Shown here: positions 32,358 to 44,714 of the stretch, piece after piece
How the letters are laid out: each line of letters opens with the position of its first letter
How positions within the stretch are numbered: the stretch's first letter is position 1
DNA from: Primula veris
Taxonomy: Eukaryota; Streptophyta; Magnoliopsida; Ericales; Primulaceae
NCBI GenBank assembly: GCA_963682055.1
Contig: OY821743.1
Location: forward strand, 29,002,702-29,066,701
Length of the DNA: 64,000 bases
Reading direction: 5' to 3'
The notes under the pieces: model-generated
Told to the model about the DNA's origin: nothing
Seen by the model: only the letters and a program-made list of their open reading frames with translations
The model's database searches: none
Position numbers and translations under genes: made by a program

Positions 32358-34725
32358 ATCACATATCAAATTAAATGTTTAACATTTTAATTGTTTTCGA
32401 GTATGATGGTATGCTCCCACACACAACGAATTTTAGCTGGAACACGAAAGAAGGACGTGGTGATACAAGTGTTTGGACAGATAACCCTTATAAAATCTTA
32501 TAAAGCTAAAATAAGCCAGATGAGAGGGGCAACACCCATGAAGTCGTGTGACCGAGATAATTACTTGACCGTTGGACCGAAAAACGTAAACTTCAACACA
32601 AAAGATGTGTCTCAGCCGGGTCTATCTTCCAGGTTTTCACCGAGTTCTTACCAAAATAATTTTCTTTAAGTAGACATACAGAAAAAGCTACGGGTACATG
32701 ATATTGTATGTGCAAAATGATGTGGCAGTGACAATTTCCGTTGGTGTTCTCTTAAAATTTAATTTGCATAATTTAAAATTATGTATATCTTTTAATAAAT
32801 GGTGACGCTAGAGGGCTATTGGCAAATGGTAAGAGCGAGAACAATTTGGTAACCGGTAAGCTTGGAATATATGTTATTGTAATTTATTAAGCGAACCTCT
32901 CATGCCCTTTGTCGAGCCTCACAACAAGAAAATACACTTTTGTCAACGAAAAACTTCGTTGCAAAACACTCATTTTTTATTGCCAAAAAAATCGGTAACT
33001 AGATTTTTTTTCGTCGTGAGCTTGTTGCGGAAACATCGTCTGTAAAAGTCTTTAGCAACCAAGTTAAAACTTGAATCTTAAACTTGATTTTTACAACAAA
33101 AAACTTGTTGCTGATTAGCAATTTTTGTTGTAAATACTTAAGCTACTTTGTTGTTGACCTCAAATCTGTTGTCAATTCTATACGTGTTTGTTGCCAATAA
33201 TAACTTTTGTCATCGTCATATTATTACTTTTTGTTGCCTATTTTATAAATATTTCATTGTTAATCCTATTTAAATTTATTTAAATAAATCTAAAATCAAT
33301 ATATATTTTGTGTTGTCACCATTTAATTTTTTATGTAGTAAATTTAGTTTCTTTTAATATTTTAACTATATTTATATATTACTTTTGTAGATCTCTTTTT
33401 TTTTTGGAGATATAAGCCATTTTACGTTTATCCCGTAGAACGTTTGTACTTCTTGTTTTTCACATTTTTCTCGACCATTTAATCGGTTTTCTCTTCTAGT
33501 ATCTCATAAATATATGGATAGAGAAGTGGGTGTATGAGGCCTAAAATTTAGGAAATTATGGCTGTTGATTTTAGATGTGTGATATAAGATTTAATAAATT
33601 TCATTATTTACAAACTGGTAACATTGCCCGCGCATTGTGTGTATGACACGTAACGATGTATATATTAATCCTAACAAGTAAAGTAATAATCAAACCAAAA
33701 GAATTCGCTAAGTACATAAAAAATTGAGAATGAAACGACAAATCAAGTAAGTTGGAGTGTAATTTAAAATTGTACTTGTCGCCGTGTTTTATCAAAATGA
33801 GGTTTTATGGACATTGGATCCCACCAAACGAAGTTGCACGTTTTAAGGGGATAAACAGAAGTGGGAAGTTTTTTTTTCTTTTTCAAAAAATGGATTTATT
33901 GTATTAGTGTAATTATTAAAAAAAAATGGGGGTTTTTTTTTAATAAAAAATGAGGTGCACTTTGATAGCCTCAAAATTAACTAATTTTTTCTGACTTCAA
34001 TTATTATAATAGATTTTTTGATAGGAATGATGTATTCGACTTCTTAACGATAAATTAAATATTGGCACCAACATCATTAAATGTTTTGGATTTTTTTTCA
34101 TTTATATAAACTAATGAAGTTCTAAAATATTGAAACAAAAATATTGAAAATATTATACTAAAATTTATGTTACATAATAAAGGTAAAATAATAAGATTGC
34201 TACTAAAATGACACGTGATTTAAGGTCGGTACAATATGAAGTAATTTTGTTTGTAAATAACATAGCCATTAAAAAAATTACAAAATAAAAACAAGTCCAA
34301 CTACTCAAATATTCAACTTTGTTAATGAAACAATTGGGTAATATTCTATAGGTTATTATAACATTTTACAAAAAATGAAATTAATTATTGGTTGTCAAAA
34401 GACACACATTTAACAACTACTTGGCAAAAAGGCTAATATTCAACATCTAATCTTAGTTTATTGTCAAAAGTTTGAGTTTGCGCAACAAAATGACTATATT
34501 TTTACAAAATAGACATCAATCAGCGACTGAATTTGTATGTTCCGAAAGTTATGCGTTCGACAACAAATATTAAATTCATTGCTATTAAGCACCAATTTAG
34601 CAATAAAATGAAATTTTATTGTTAAGATTTGTTGCTGAAAAGATATTTTCTTGTAGTGCCTTTCATAAGGGATAAGCTTAGTCATTGTATTTTCTTCATT
34701 TATCACTACCAATTAATTGGATTAT
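32358..34725 (+). pseudogene. Truncated segmental copy of the 3' end of the DnaJ/GPALPP gene, split by a CACTA element
   Basis: 32358-32919 and 34662-34725 match 21405-22320: end of intron 9, exon 10, the last part of exon 11 and the 3' flank. The region corresponding to 21557-21888 (end of exon 10, intron 10, first half of exon 11) is deleted, with a few bases of shared sequence (TAAG) at the joint. The exon-10 acceptor TTTTTTAG has become TTTTCGAG. Retention of intronic and 3' flanking sequence shows DNA-level duplication rather than retrocopying. The remaining open frame (32391-32669) keeps degraded peptide blocks of exon 10 only out of frame, but the exon-11 end (PKNVNFNTKDVSQPGLSSRF) is recognisable. 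No promoter or J domain is present, so no function is expected. Confidence 0.9.
32920..34658. mobile_element. Non-autonomous CACTA (En/Spm-type) element, 1739 bp, CCT target duplication
   Basis: The right end is the inverse of CACTACAAGAAAA, identical to the En/Spm terminal repeat. The left end is CACAACAAGAAAA, one substitution away. CCT at 32917-32919 and 34659-34661 is the 3-bp target duplication. The uninterrupted sequence is still readable in the parental DnaJ 3' flank at about 22257-22270, giving an empty-site comparison. Subterminal regions are full of GTTGC/GCAAC motifs, as in this superfamily. No transposase frame is present, so mobilisation would need a helper. Confidence 0.93.
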
Positions 34726-35201
34726 GATAAAAAGATAATCATATCATTGTTTTGAAAAGCGAGTGCAAAATGGAAATTATGCAGAGCCTATTCATTAGGT
34801 GGAGTCCAAAAGATTAAGTGATTAAGCGAAATTAGACTAGAGTAAGCAGAATTAGGTGTACTTCCGTTTCGAACTGGCCTTATACTTTTTAGAACATCGG
34901 ATTAGATCTACTGCCATTATTTAAATAAAATGTTGGGCACAAGTCCAAAATGCACCGTTAAGAGTAGTATTTACAATACCGATAATTAAGATAGATCATA
35001 TTGATTCTCAATGTTTACTACGATAATTTCTCCTCTTGGATGGCATCCATAAGAAGCCCTTAATTCAAAAGTTATAGCTACATTTAATCTAAAATTAGAG
35101 TTGGGAGTCTCTTTATACAATCAGTAATTTTGAATGATGTCTATATTTTTGTGTTCCAAACTACGAGGTTTGCTTTTAAAATTTCTACCATTTTGTTCTT
35201 T
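34726..35201. other. Intergenic; no gene recognised
   Basis: AT-rich sequence between the DnaJ partial copy and the copia insertion. Confidence 0.5.
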
Positions 35202-35206
35202 GTAAT

Positions 35207-35566
35207 TGTAGAAAAGTAAAATCCACCTTCTGGTGGATTTTACTTAGTTGATCGTATTTGCGATCAACCTTTCTGTGTATACATATATATGTATATATAT
35301 ATATTGAAGGAAGGGTTAGAGAGAGAAAAAAAAAAAAGCTTTTTATTAAAACTACTTAAAAGCAATTGTTTATAGCTGAAATATATATATACATTGACAA
35401 ACTTCAATTTAGTCCTAAGAGTTCCAGAACTGTCTCAAACAGTTCTTTACAATCAAGTACACATCTTTACAGAAACTTCAATTTAGTCCTAAGAGTTCCA
35501 GAACTGTCTCAAACAGTTCTTTACAATCAAGTACTCATATATTTTACAAATATACTATAATCAATA
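35207..35566 (-). repeat. 3' LTR of the copia element
   Basis: On the element strand the LTR runs from TATTGATTATAG to TTTTCTACA. It contains a tandem duplication of about 74 bp (TCCTAAGAGTTCCAGAACTG block at 35411 and again near 35485). It also has TATA-rich sequence near 35280-35305 and, close to its end, two hairpins: a 12-bp perfect stem at 35216-35243 and an 8-bp stem at 35247-35268. Short reading frames inside the LTRs are not genes. Confidence 0.95.
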
Positions 35567-35577
35567 TGTCCTCCTCA
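35567..35577 (-). other. Copia polypurine tract
   Basis: On the minus strand GAGGAGGACA lies immediately before the 3' LTR, where the plus-strand primer is expected. It overlaps the polyprotein stop codon at 35575-35577. Confidence 0.8.
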
Positions 35578-38500
35578 AGATGGAGAGTGAAGTGATAACA
35601 CTCCCATCTTGACAATCAAATGCTGAAACTGAGCTGAACCTAAACCTTTTGTAAACAAATTTGCCACATTATCATTAGTACCAACTTGTAACAAATGAAC
35701 AGTATTTTTAAGTACTAAATCTCTTATAAAATGACAATCAACCTCAATATGCTTGCTCCTCTCATGATTTACAGGATTATAGGCTAATGCAAGAGCACTT
35801 TTACTGTCTGTGAACAAAGCTACAGGTTTATTATGAGTAATACCTAAGTCTTTGAGTAAATGAATCAACCATATAATCTCACAACTAGTTACTGTAAGTG
35901 CCCTATACTCAGCTTCTGCACTACTCCTAGATACAACATTATGTTTCTTACTTTTCCAAGAAATCAAAGCATTTCCTAGAAAAATACTAAAACCAGTCAC
36001 TGATCTTCTAGAGTCAATACAAGCTGCCCAGTCAGAATCACTATAGGCTTTCAAAGATAAAGAAGAAGAAGAAGGGAAGAAAATACCTTGTGCTGGTGAT
36101 TTCTTAATGTACCTTAATACCTTCAAAGCTGCTGCATAATGCTTTTTGCTGGGCTTAGCTAAAAACTGACTCAAAACATGAATAGAATAGGCAATATCTG
36201 GTCTTGTAATGGTTAGATACAAAATTTTACCAATTATCCTTCTATACAAAGAAATATCTTCAAAACAATCATCATCAAAACTAGTAAATTTCTGTTTTGT
36301 ATCCATTGGAAAACAAGAAGGTTTTGATGCTAAAAGACCAGTATCAGCTAAAACTTCTAATGCATATTTTCTTTGGCATATATGAATTCATGTCTTATTT
36401 CTAGCAAACTCAAGACCTAAAAAAAACTTCAAAGGTCCTAAATCCTTTAGTTGAAACTGTTTATTAAGAAAAGTTTTAACTTCATCTATCAAATCTGAAC
36501 ATGTACTACCTAATATAATGTCATCTACATAAACAAAAATAGCTAAAAAAAAAACCATTCTTAATGACTGTAAACAAAGAATAGTCAGCAATAGATTGTT
36601 TAAAACCAAACAGTATTAAAGCACTACTTAATTTTGAAAATCATTGCCTTGAAGCCTGTTTCAAACCATACAAGGATTTTTGTAATTTACAAACCAAAGT
36701 AGTATCTTTTTGTAGAAAACCTGGTGGTAATGTCATGTAAACCTCCTCATCTAAGTCACCATGTAAAAAAGCATTATTAACATCTATTTGAGCTAGAAAC
36801 CAATTTTGTGAAGCTGCAAGAGCTAAAAAACATCTTACTGTTGTCATCTTTGCTACAGGTGAAAAAGTAGCTTCATAATCTATACCTTCTAATTGAGTAT
36901 AACCTTTTGCAACTAGCCTAGCTTTATACCTTTCTATAGATCCATCAGCCTTATGCTTAATCTTATAAACCCATTTACATCCTATAGGTTGTTTACCAGG
37001 TGGTAATCTAGTTAATAACCAAGTACTATTAACTTCTAAAGCCTGAATTTCTGTTTCCATAGCCTTTATCCAAAGTGGATCACTACTAGCTTGCTTATAA
37101 GTTTTAGGTTCAGAAACAGAAGATACTAACATACAAAAAGACTTATATGAAGAAGAAACATTCTCATAAGTAAGATAGGAAGACAAATCATGAACAGTTT
37201 TATTATGAATTTCAGACAAAAAATTATTATTAGTAGCAGAACAATGAAAATCATGTAAATATTTAGGAGCTTTAGAAACTCTTATAGATTGCCTATTAGG
37301 CAGAGATTTAACAGGTATAGATACACTTTTATTATTATCTTGAATACAAACTAAAGTTTCATTTGGAATTATAGAATCATTACAAACCAAAGGTTCTGTG
37401 GAAATAACCAAATTAGGTTGCTGGTGAAAAGGAAAATAATCTTCATAAAAAACAAAATCTCTTGTAAGGAAAACCTCATTTGTAATGAAATCTAATAATT
37501 TGTAACCCTTAGTACTAGCACCTAGCCAAGTAAAATACACTTTTTACCTCTTGCATCAAACTTAGTTCTATTTCTACTTAAAGTACTAGAGTAACACAAA
37601 CAACCAATAACTCTTAAATGATGATAATTAGGCTTAGAACCATACAACATTTGATAAGGACTTTTATTAGACAGAAGAGGTGTAGGTGTTCTATTGATTA
37701 AATATGCAGCAGTTAAAATACATTCCCCCCAATATTTCAAAGGCAAATTAGACTGGAATCTTATAGCCCTAGCCACATTCAACAAGTGTTGATGTTTTCT
37801 TTCTGCAATACCATTTTGTTGTGGAGTCTCAACACAACTAGTTTGATGTAAAATGTCAGTTTTAGAATAAAAATCTAACAAATTAAACTCACTTCTATTG
37901 TCACTTCTCATAATTTTAATTTTGGAATTAAACTGTGTTGCTACCATTTTATGAAATTGAGGAAAAATAATAGCTGTGTCAGATTTATTTTTGAGCAAGA
38001 AAATCCAAGTACACCTTGTAAAATCATCAACTATGGTCAAGAAATAACTATAATCATTATAAGTAGAAACAGAATAAGGACCCCAAAGATCACAATGAAC
38101 AAGATCAAAAGCTTTATTAGTATGAGAAGTTTTTACAGGGAAACTAAGCCTATGGTGCTTAGCTAAATGACAAACATCACAAGGAACTGATTTCAAATTA
38201 CTGAACTTGACATTTACATCATTTGAAAGGACATTTAAAATAGCAATAGATGGATGTCCTAACCTAGAGTGCCAAATATGTGGCTTATTTTCTGAAATAG
38301 AACTATTACAAACAGATGATTTTTGAAGAAAATCCTTTCTCTGGAAAACATATAAACCATTCTTTGCCTGTACACTACCAATCATCCTCAAAGAGACCTG
38401 GTCCTGAATATAACAACCTTTTGAATCAAAAACTACTAATAACCCAGAGTCATTAGCCAATTTACTAACAGCAATTAAATTAAACCCAAAAGAAGGTACA

Positions 38501-39921
38501 CAAAAGACATTGTACAATCTTATATTATTTTTAAAAATAATAGTCCTTATATGAGTAACTACAGCCTTTTGACCATTAGGCAAATTAACATGTGAATCAA
38601 CCTTTTCAAAACTACTAAAATGGTGTAAAGAATTGACCATATGTTCATTAGCCCCACTATCAATTATCCATAAATCAGTATCTAGCATGTCTTCATTATG
38701 GCACACATTAGAATAAAAAGAAGAAGAAGAATTTTGTTTACCTGACATGTCAGTAAAAACCATGTTGAAGAGAGGTGTAGCTCCAGCTTTATCAGGCTGC
38801 TGCTGCAAATCACCCTCTCTTGAATTTTCCTTTTTATATTGCTGTCCTGTATCATTACCAAATACATCTCCATCTTGATAAGTGACTAAATGTGCCATAT
38901 TATTTCCAGAAAAAGAAGTACTAAAACCTCTTGTTCTTGGAGTCCACCCAGGTGGATACCCATGCAATTTATAACACCTATCTTTTGTGTGTCTATTTGA
39001 CCCACAATGAGAACACTTCATAGCCATACCCCTTCCCATGTTATATAAAGGTCTAAAATTCCTAGAACTACTGTTAGGACCAGTGGACCTAAAAAACTGA
39101 TTAGATTGAGGTCTAAACCCCTGATTAGCCCCTTGACTATTCTGAGACTTATTATACTGGGTAGCAAGTGCCATATTATTTTCAGAAATCCCACCATGAA
39201 CTCCTACATTCTGTTGTTTTTCTTCTTGAATAACCATTTGATACATATCATTCAAAGGAGGAATAGGCCTAGTTAAAAGAATTTGACTCATAACATGAGC
39301 AAATCTTTCATTTAAACCCATCAAGAAGATCATCTTAAAAATCCTCTGTTCCCTAGCCACAATAGCATTTATGAAATTGCAAGAACATCCCCCTATAACA
39401 CCACAAGAACACCTAGGGATAGTACTTAAAACACTCAGCTGATTCCATAAAGTCTCAATTTTAGTAAAATAACCAGATACACTAAGTGAATCTTGAACAA
39501 TATTATGCATATCTTGATGTACTTCATAAATCCTAGCCTCATTTCCTTGAGCAAATCTTTCTGTTAACTCTCTCCACATCTGAGAAGCAGAATCAACATA
39601 TAAAATAGACTGTGCTATATCATTACTAACAGAATTAATGATCCAAGACATAACTATCAGGTTGTACTGCAACCAAGCTCCATTCATTGGATCAGTATCT
39701 AATGGACAAGGTAGGGTACCTGTCACAAACCCTAATTTGGATTTAGCCCCTATTGAAATCTCCATGGCCCTCCTCCAAGAATGGAAATTAGCCCCAGTTA
39801 ACACAGGGGTAACTAGGCTAGTGCTAGTATTCTCATTGGAACCTATGTAGTATGGACTCATGGTAGTTATAGAAGAAATAACCGTATGTTGAGCATCATT
39901 ATTATTACCAAATTCTGACAT
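35575..39921 (-). pseudogene. copia gag-pol polyprotein, broken
   Basis: The frame starts at ATG 39919-39921 (MSEFGNNNDAQ). Gag is followed by a perfect CX2CX4HX4C knuckle (CSHCGSNRHTKDRC), protease (DSGANEH), GAG-pre-integrase (HSRLGHPS), integrase core with its D, D, E positions (CDLWGPY, RSDNRSEF, QNGIAERKH), RT ([18 protein letters not shown]) and RNase H (KAYSDSDWAAC, SSAEAEYRAL, FTDSKSAL). Lesions: a frameshift near 37525-37545, TGA at 36641-36643 where the family has Trp, a frameshift in the A10 run at 36545-36554 and TGA at 36388-36390. All catalytic residues I can check are conserved, so decay is recent. The stop of the last frame overlaps the polypurine tract. Confidence 0.95.
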
Positions 39922-40217
39922 TTAATAGCCCAATTAAACCAAGAAGAGGAATAAACCCTAATTGAATAAACCCTAATTGAATTAAAATCCAATTAAACCA
40001 AGAAGAGGAATAAACCCTAATTCTTCAATTAACCCGAGAGAATCAAACCCTAATTCTTCAATTAATAACCAAAAAGAGAGAATAAAGAGTAATATAGATA
40101 TTACCAGTTGTAGAGACAAAATCTATCAAGAACCCCAAATTTTTCAAACTCTTCAATTAACCCAATAAAGAAACCCAGAGAACTGTGTAAATCGCAGCGG
40201 AAAAGAAGCTCTATAAA

Positions 40218-40229
40218 GCTCTGATACCA
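40218..40229 (-). other. Copia primer-binding site (initiator tRNA-Met)
   Basis: Directly after the 5' LTR on the minus strand the sequence is TGGTATCAGAGC, complementary to the 3' end of plant initiator tRNA-Met, the usual copia primer. Confidence 0.95.
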
Positions 40230-40593
40230 TGTAGAAAAGTAAAATCCACGTTCTGATGGATTTTACTTAGTTGATCGTATTTGCGATCAACCTTTCTGTG
40301 TATACATATATATGTATATATATATATTGAAGGAAGGGTTATAGAGAGAGAAAAAAAAAAATAACCTTTTTATTAAAACTACTTAAAAGCAATTGTTTAC
40401 AGCTGAAATATATATATACATTGACAAACTTCAATTTAGTCCTAAGAGTTCCAGAACTGTCTCAAACAGTTCTTTACAATCAAGTACACATCTTTACAGA
40501 AACTTCAATTTAGTCCTAAGAGTTCCAGAACTGTCTCAAACAGTTCTTTACAATCAAGTACTCATAAATTTTACAAATATACTATAATCAATA
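40230..40593 (-). repeat. 5' LTR of the copia element
   Basis: Differs from the other LTR by about four substitutions plus a length change in the poly-A run near 40350. It carries the same internal duplication. The terminal hairpin has two mismatches relative to the perfect stem of the 3' LTR. High LTR identity indicates a fairly young insertion. Confidence 0.95.
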
Positions 40594-40598
40594 GTAAT

Positions 40599-42126
40599 AG
40601 CAAGGTTACTAGATTTTAATTTTATCATGTGAATTTGTGTTATTTAAGTATTTTTTTTCAAAATGGAAGAAACAATTATTATGAAAAGTGGAAACAAAGA
40701 ATAATAAATATTTATTAATTTAATTCTAATTGTACACTATCGTTGCTATCGAACGCTCACTTTTAAAAGGGATGGTCATTGCATCACACTATGCACTAAT
40801 ACAAGCTTTATAAGTTGTCAATCACATGTCTGATTGTGAAAACCATAGGGGTCAATTGCAAATTAGGAAACTACATCGGGGTAAACCACAAAGTACAAGA
40901 GCGGCCACAATTTTACCTTGATGTAATCAAACCTTGTGTTTGGAAATGCAATCAAATAGTCCATTGACGAAGGGAGTCACCTGAGTAGGTCTGACTAAAA
41001 AATTCATTGCGAACCTTAATTTGTCGTATCCGGTTAATTCTCTTCTAACAAGAGCATATATTTTGGTTCGTGGTGACCTAGCGCATGAATAATTCAATTT
41101 GCACTTGCATCCACAATTCATAACCCCATTTGCACGATTGGAGTTATGTGGCCTGAGCATCAATTCGTTCAGAGATTTCTGATTGAGTGTGTGCTTTCAT
41201 TGATTCAGTTCTGGTGTATCATGATTTTTTGTCCACCTTCGACTCTTTTACATGTTTCTTCTTTACTCGAGCTTTCAGTTTTAATCTTTTGTTGGTACAT
41301 TCTGCATGATTTACTAAATTTCTTTTCACAAATTTCATCATGATCTATATTAGTGCATAAAATCAAGATTTTTAAAGAAAAGCATTAAATCAAGTTTTCT
41401 TTGAAAGATACCAATGCAAGAGTCAGATATACAAAAAAAATCTTTTTCTGTACTAGTGCATGTTCAATTAAAGTCAATTGTAAACATAATGGGATTCGGG
41501 CAATACTGACAGTCCAACTATATGGTGGTATATTACGTCTATTTGGTTAAAACATTTAATTGATTTTTCTTCCGTTTGGCCTTAAAATTTTCTAAATATT
41601 TGAGCTGGATAAAACCAGCTCTTTTCCCTGCTATAAATAATCCAATTTTTTTGCTAAAAATCCAGTAGTACTAAGTGGAATCCCTCTTTTTCTTAAATAT
41701 CGAGGTCTATGAATCTATCAAGTAAGTTAATCAGAACAAAAGAGACAAAAGGAATAAACCTACATCATATGAATAGGACAAACAGAAAGGAAAGAAAGTC
41801 ACTTTTATTGAGGTTTTTCATAAATAGACATGTCATTATCAAACCTTATAGTTACATTTACAAGCCCGTCCCCTTTTCATTCCCAATATTTATCTAGAAG
41901 GCTTCTTTAAGTCATAGTCAAGTTCAGTTAACTCCTCCTATCACTCTCACTTTATAAAGAGGTTGTTCTGTTAATTTGTTGCAAATCTATACGTATCATT
42001 ATTACTTGTTAAAATAATGTAAAATGCTTTTAGTTAGACATTTTTTTCTATTTAAAAAAATCAAACCACATTATACGACATATCCAGCTCATTCATGGTT
42101 TTAATTGTTAATAATAATATATTTAA
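40599..42126. other. Intergenic; no supported gene
   Basis: AT-rich. A minus-strand frame at 40927-41163 has protein-like composition (KIYALVRRELTGYDKLRFAM) but matches no family I know and lacks a proper context. It may be a gene fragment. Confidence 0.4.
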
Positions 42127-42327
42127 CAATTTTTTTATTTTTAATTAATATTTAAATTTAGGGTATACTCAACTAAGGTTCTAATATATTTTTATTTGGA
42201 TTTTTAGTGGTTTGCATTTTTAGATTTAATAATTTTTATTATTTTTAATTAATATTTAAATTTAGGTTAGACTCAACTAGGGTTCTATTATATTTTTATT
42301 TGAGTTTTTAGTAGGTTGAATTTTTAT
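42127..42327. repeat. Two tandem copies of a unit of about 100 bp
   Basis: ATTTTTAATTAATATTTAAA and then CTCAACTARGGTTCTA and TTTTTATTTG occur twice in the same order with a period near 102 bp, about 85-90% identical by eye. No function is evident. Confidence 0.85.
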
Positions 42328-43367
42328 TACATGGCGTGACTTGTACTGCTATGTTCTATTTTTTTTATTCAAATGTTAATGTCAAAATTAAGAATGAGAT
42401 GTCTATTTCCCTTTTATTAGTAGTAGTAACATTTTTTTTGGCTGAAATTACTTGACACGTGTTGAGAAAAAATTGATGTTATCATATACACATTTCGGAT
42501 AAATTATGAGTATGACTATATCATCACTCTTTAAAGGAAAGTTTACAAATTTTTGAATAAAAATATTTATGGAGTGTGGTGAAGGTAGCACAATTGGTGT
42601 TGCCCCACAAACCGCCCCAAAATTCTATTTTGCTTGGGTTACACTAAATATTATGTTGAATGCAAAAGCAAACCTCCAACTTTTTCGAATAAAATAGTCA
42701 CTTTTGCTATTGTTTAATTTGTTTCGAAAATCCTACTAATATATAGTAGACAGATATACCCGACTTTGCTTTTCCCTAAAAGACTAGTTACACACCCTAT
42801 CTTGGTTTTGTTAATATGTTTGAATGCTTGCTCACACTCAGATGTACTACTATGTTGGCATAGAACAAACAAAAATGGATGAAAAAGAAATGTATATTCA
42901 ACTAAATATATATCTACTTTATAGAAACAATTATACTTATTCGATCATAGAACCTAAGTCAATAGACATGTCTACGTAAACCTCCTTGGGGGAGAAGAGA
43001 TCTATATAAATATATTTTTTGAATTTTGCTCTTAAAGTTCTAGGAACTTGATTTTTCATCATGTTTTGTTTTGCATATAAATGCTTGAGGCTGATATATA
43101 CATTTAAAATATTTATGGTGTGTTTGAAATCCGAAAAACTTGTGGAAAAATGAAATTGATTTCTGAAAAAAAAAAAAATTATATTTGGCTCCATAATATA
43201 ATAAAACTAGTGGAAAACAAAATAAAAAGAAGTGCAAGAAAATTTTGCGTGTAAAATGCGATAAACCATTTTACTTTTAAAAGTGGGGGAAAAGGAAGAA
43301 AAAAATGAAAAAAATGGGAGTAGCCCCCTCTCTCTCTCCTATTTTTTTTTTCTTTTATTTTGATTTA

Positions 43368-43490
43368 CTCCTTCCGTTCCTATTTAATTATCCATTACGA
43401 AATTATGTGCAGTTTTGACCGGTCAAAAACTTGTATCAAAATTGTCGGAATAAATTTTTTTTAAAATTGATAATATAGTTCAAAAGGTAC
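43368..43490. mobile_element. Left half of a Stowaway-type MITE
   Basis: CTCCTTCCGTTCCTATTTAA preceded by TA, then TACGAAATTATGTGCAGTTTTG, matches the first 120 bp of the complete element at 19182-19416. The right half and its terminal repeat are missing; a fold-back sequence (43509-43783) starts close to the break. Confidence 0.82.
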
Positions 43491-43508
43491 AAACCTACAA
43501 TTTTATAT

Positions 43509-43783
43509 ATATATACCTTGTTTCGAAATTAAAAGATCTTGACATGTGATTTTTCATTATATATTACAAACTGGATTATTTTTTTTTTCGTGATATTTTT
43601 CCGGTTACAAACACACGTTTTTATACACATATGACATGTGTAAACATACTTGTAATACATTCCATGAGGACCCGGACATGATGTACAACTTTTACCAAAA
43701 GCATAAATTAACAATTAACTAGAATAATATATAATGAAAAATCACATGTCTAAGATCTTTTAATTTCGAAACAAGGTATATAG
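43509..43783. repeat. Fold-back element with arms of about 57 bp
   Basis: Arm 43509-43566 (ATACCTTGTTTCGAAATTAA, AGATCTT, ACATGTGATTTTTCATTATA) is almost the exact inverse of 43726-43783, with one indel. The spacer is about 160 bp and non-coding. This is the structure of a MITE with long terminal inverted repeats; a target duplication was not clear because the borders are TA-rich. Confidence 0.85.
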
Positions 43784-44714
43784 TTCAAACAGTTCAACAA
43801 CAAAATCCAGTTATAGATCTTACTTTACTATTTCAACACGCCATTGAAGCATGAGATACTGTATATTCACCAAGATATTCTCAATAGATTACGTTGTTTA
43901 CAATTTCTTATAATTTTTTTATATTTCACTTTCTTCATCATTATTTGGCTAAATGTGCATTTGGGAATACAATATATGGATATAAACTTGCACTCGTGTT
44001 TAAACTTCATCATAGACGTTATGTCTTGTTTTTGACTTACAATTAAAAAGGTTTTTCCAGTTGAAACAATCTCATTCATTAAACTAAGAGAATAAATAAT
44101 CAACTTAACTAATAGTCTTAACAAGATCTCTTCTAATGCTTTTAATTAGTGAAGAGGTGAAATATTATTTGATTATGGTTGAGAAAGAGAAGTCGGTAGA
44201 TCACATAAGATTGTGAGTTGAATTCTTCAGATTGGGCTCATTATACTGATCAAGTGATCATTGTTTGGCTGGTACACGATATGGGTCCCATATTAAGTTA
44301 TAACATTATTATTGATTTTTTATTTTTACTTTAGGTTTATATATAGATTGGATGAAGTTAATTTCACTTTCTCAAATATTTTTATTCCTTACAAGTAATC
44401 TCATGGTATGATTATGTTTGTGTTTTAGGACTAAGGTGTCCTGTCCAAGAGGAATTTAATTAATACTTGCATAAGTTATAAGTATATGTTTGTTGATGAG
44501 CATGCTATATATTACCAATAATTTAATTAAACAACAAGGCAACCTCATTGTCATTAGTCGTTACTTATTATTAAAACCGGGACTACCACACCACCCATAG
44601 TTAATTAACTGGTAAGTTATAAAACAACTGAATTAAACATTATCAACGCAGATGGCTACTAAATTATTATTATTTTGTTCCAAGTATTTACCATATGTTC
44701 GTTTCTTTCAAATT
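43784..44714. other. Intergenic; no gene recognised
   Basis: AT-rich sequence between the fold-back element and repeat copy B. No supported feature. Confidence 0.45.

Larger units (their letters stand above)
35207..40593 (-). mobile_element. Ty1/copia retrotransposon, full structure, 5.39 kb, GTAAT duplication
   Basis: Two nearly identical LTRs (35207-35566 and 40230-40593) enclose a gag-pol region read on the minus strand. The pol order is protease, integrase, RT, RNase H, which defines copia. Flanking GTAAT (35202-35206 and 40594-40598) is the 5-bp target duplication. A primer-binding site complementary to initiator tRNA-Met and a polypurine tract are in place. The polyprotein is broken by two frameshifts and two stops, so the copy is not autonomous although all structural parts remain. 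Confidence 0.97.

Noticed and set aside
35366..35560. Short plus-strand reading frame, present again at 40393-40587
   Set aside because: Both lie inside the copia LTRs and cover the internal tandem duplication; they exist because the LTR is duplicated, not because they code.
40218..40229. tRNA-Met-like sequence
   Set aside because: Only 12 bases next to the LTR: it is the retrotransposon primer-binding site, not a tRNA gene.
40927..41163. Minus-strand frame with protein-like composition
   Set aside because: No recognisable family, no start or splice context; mentioned only as a possible gene fragment.
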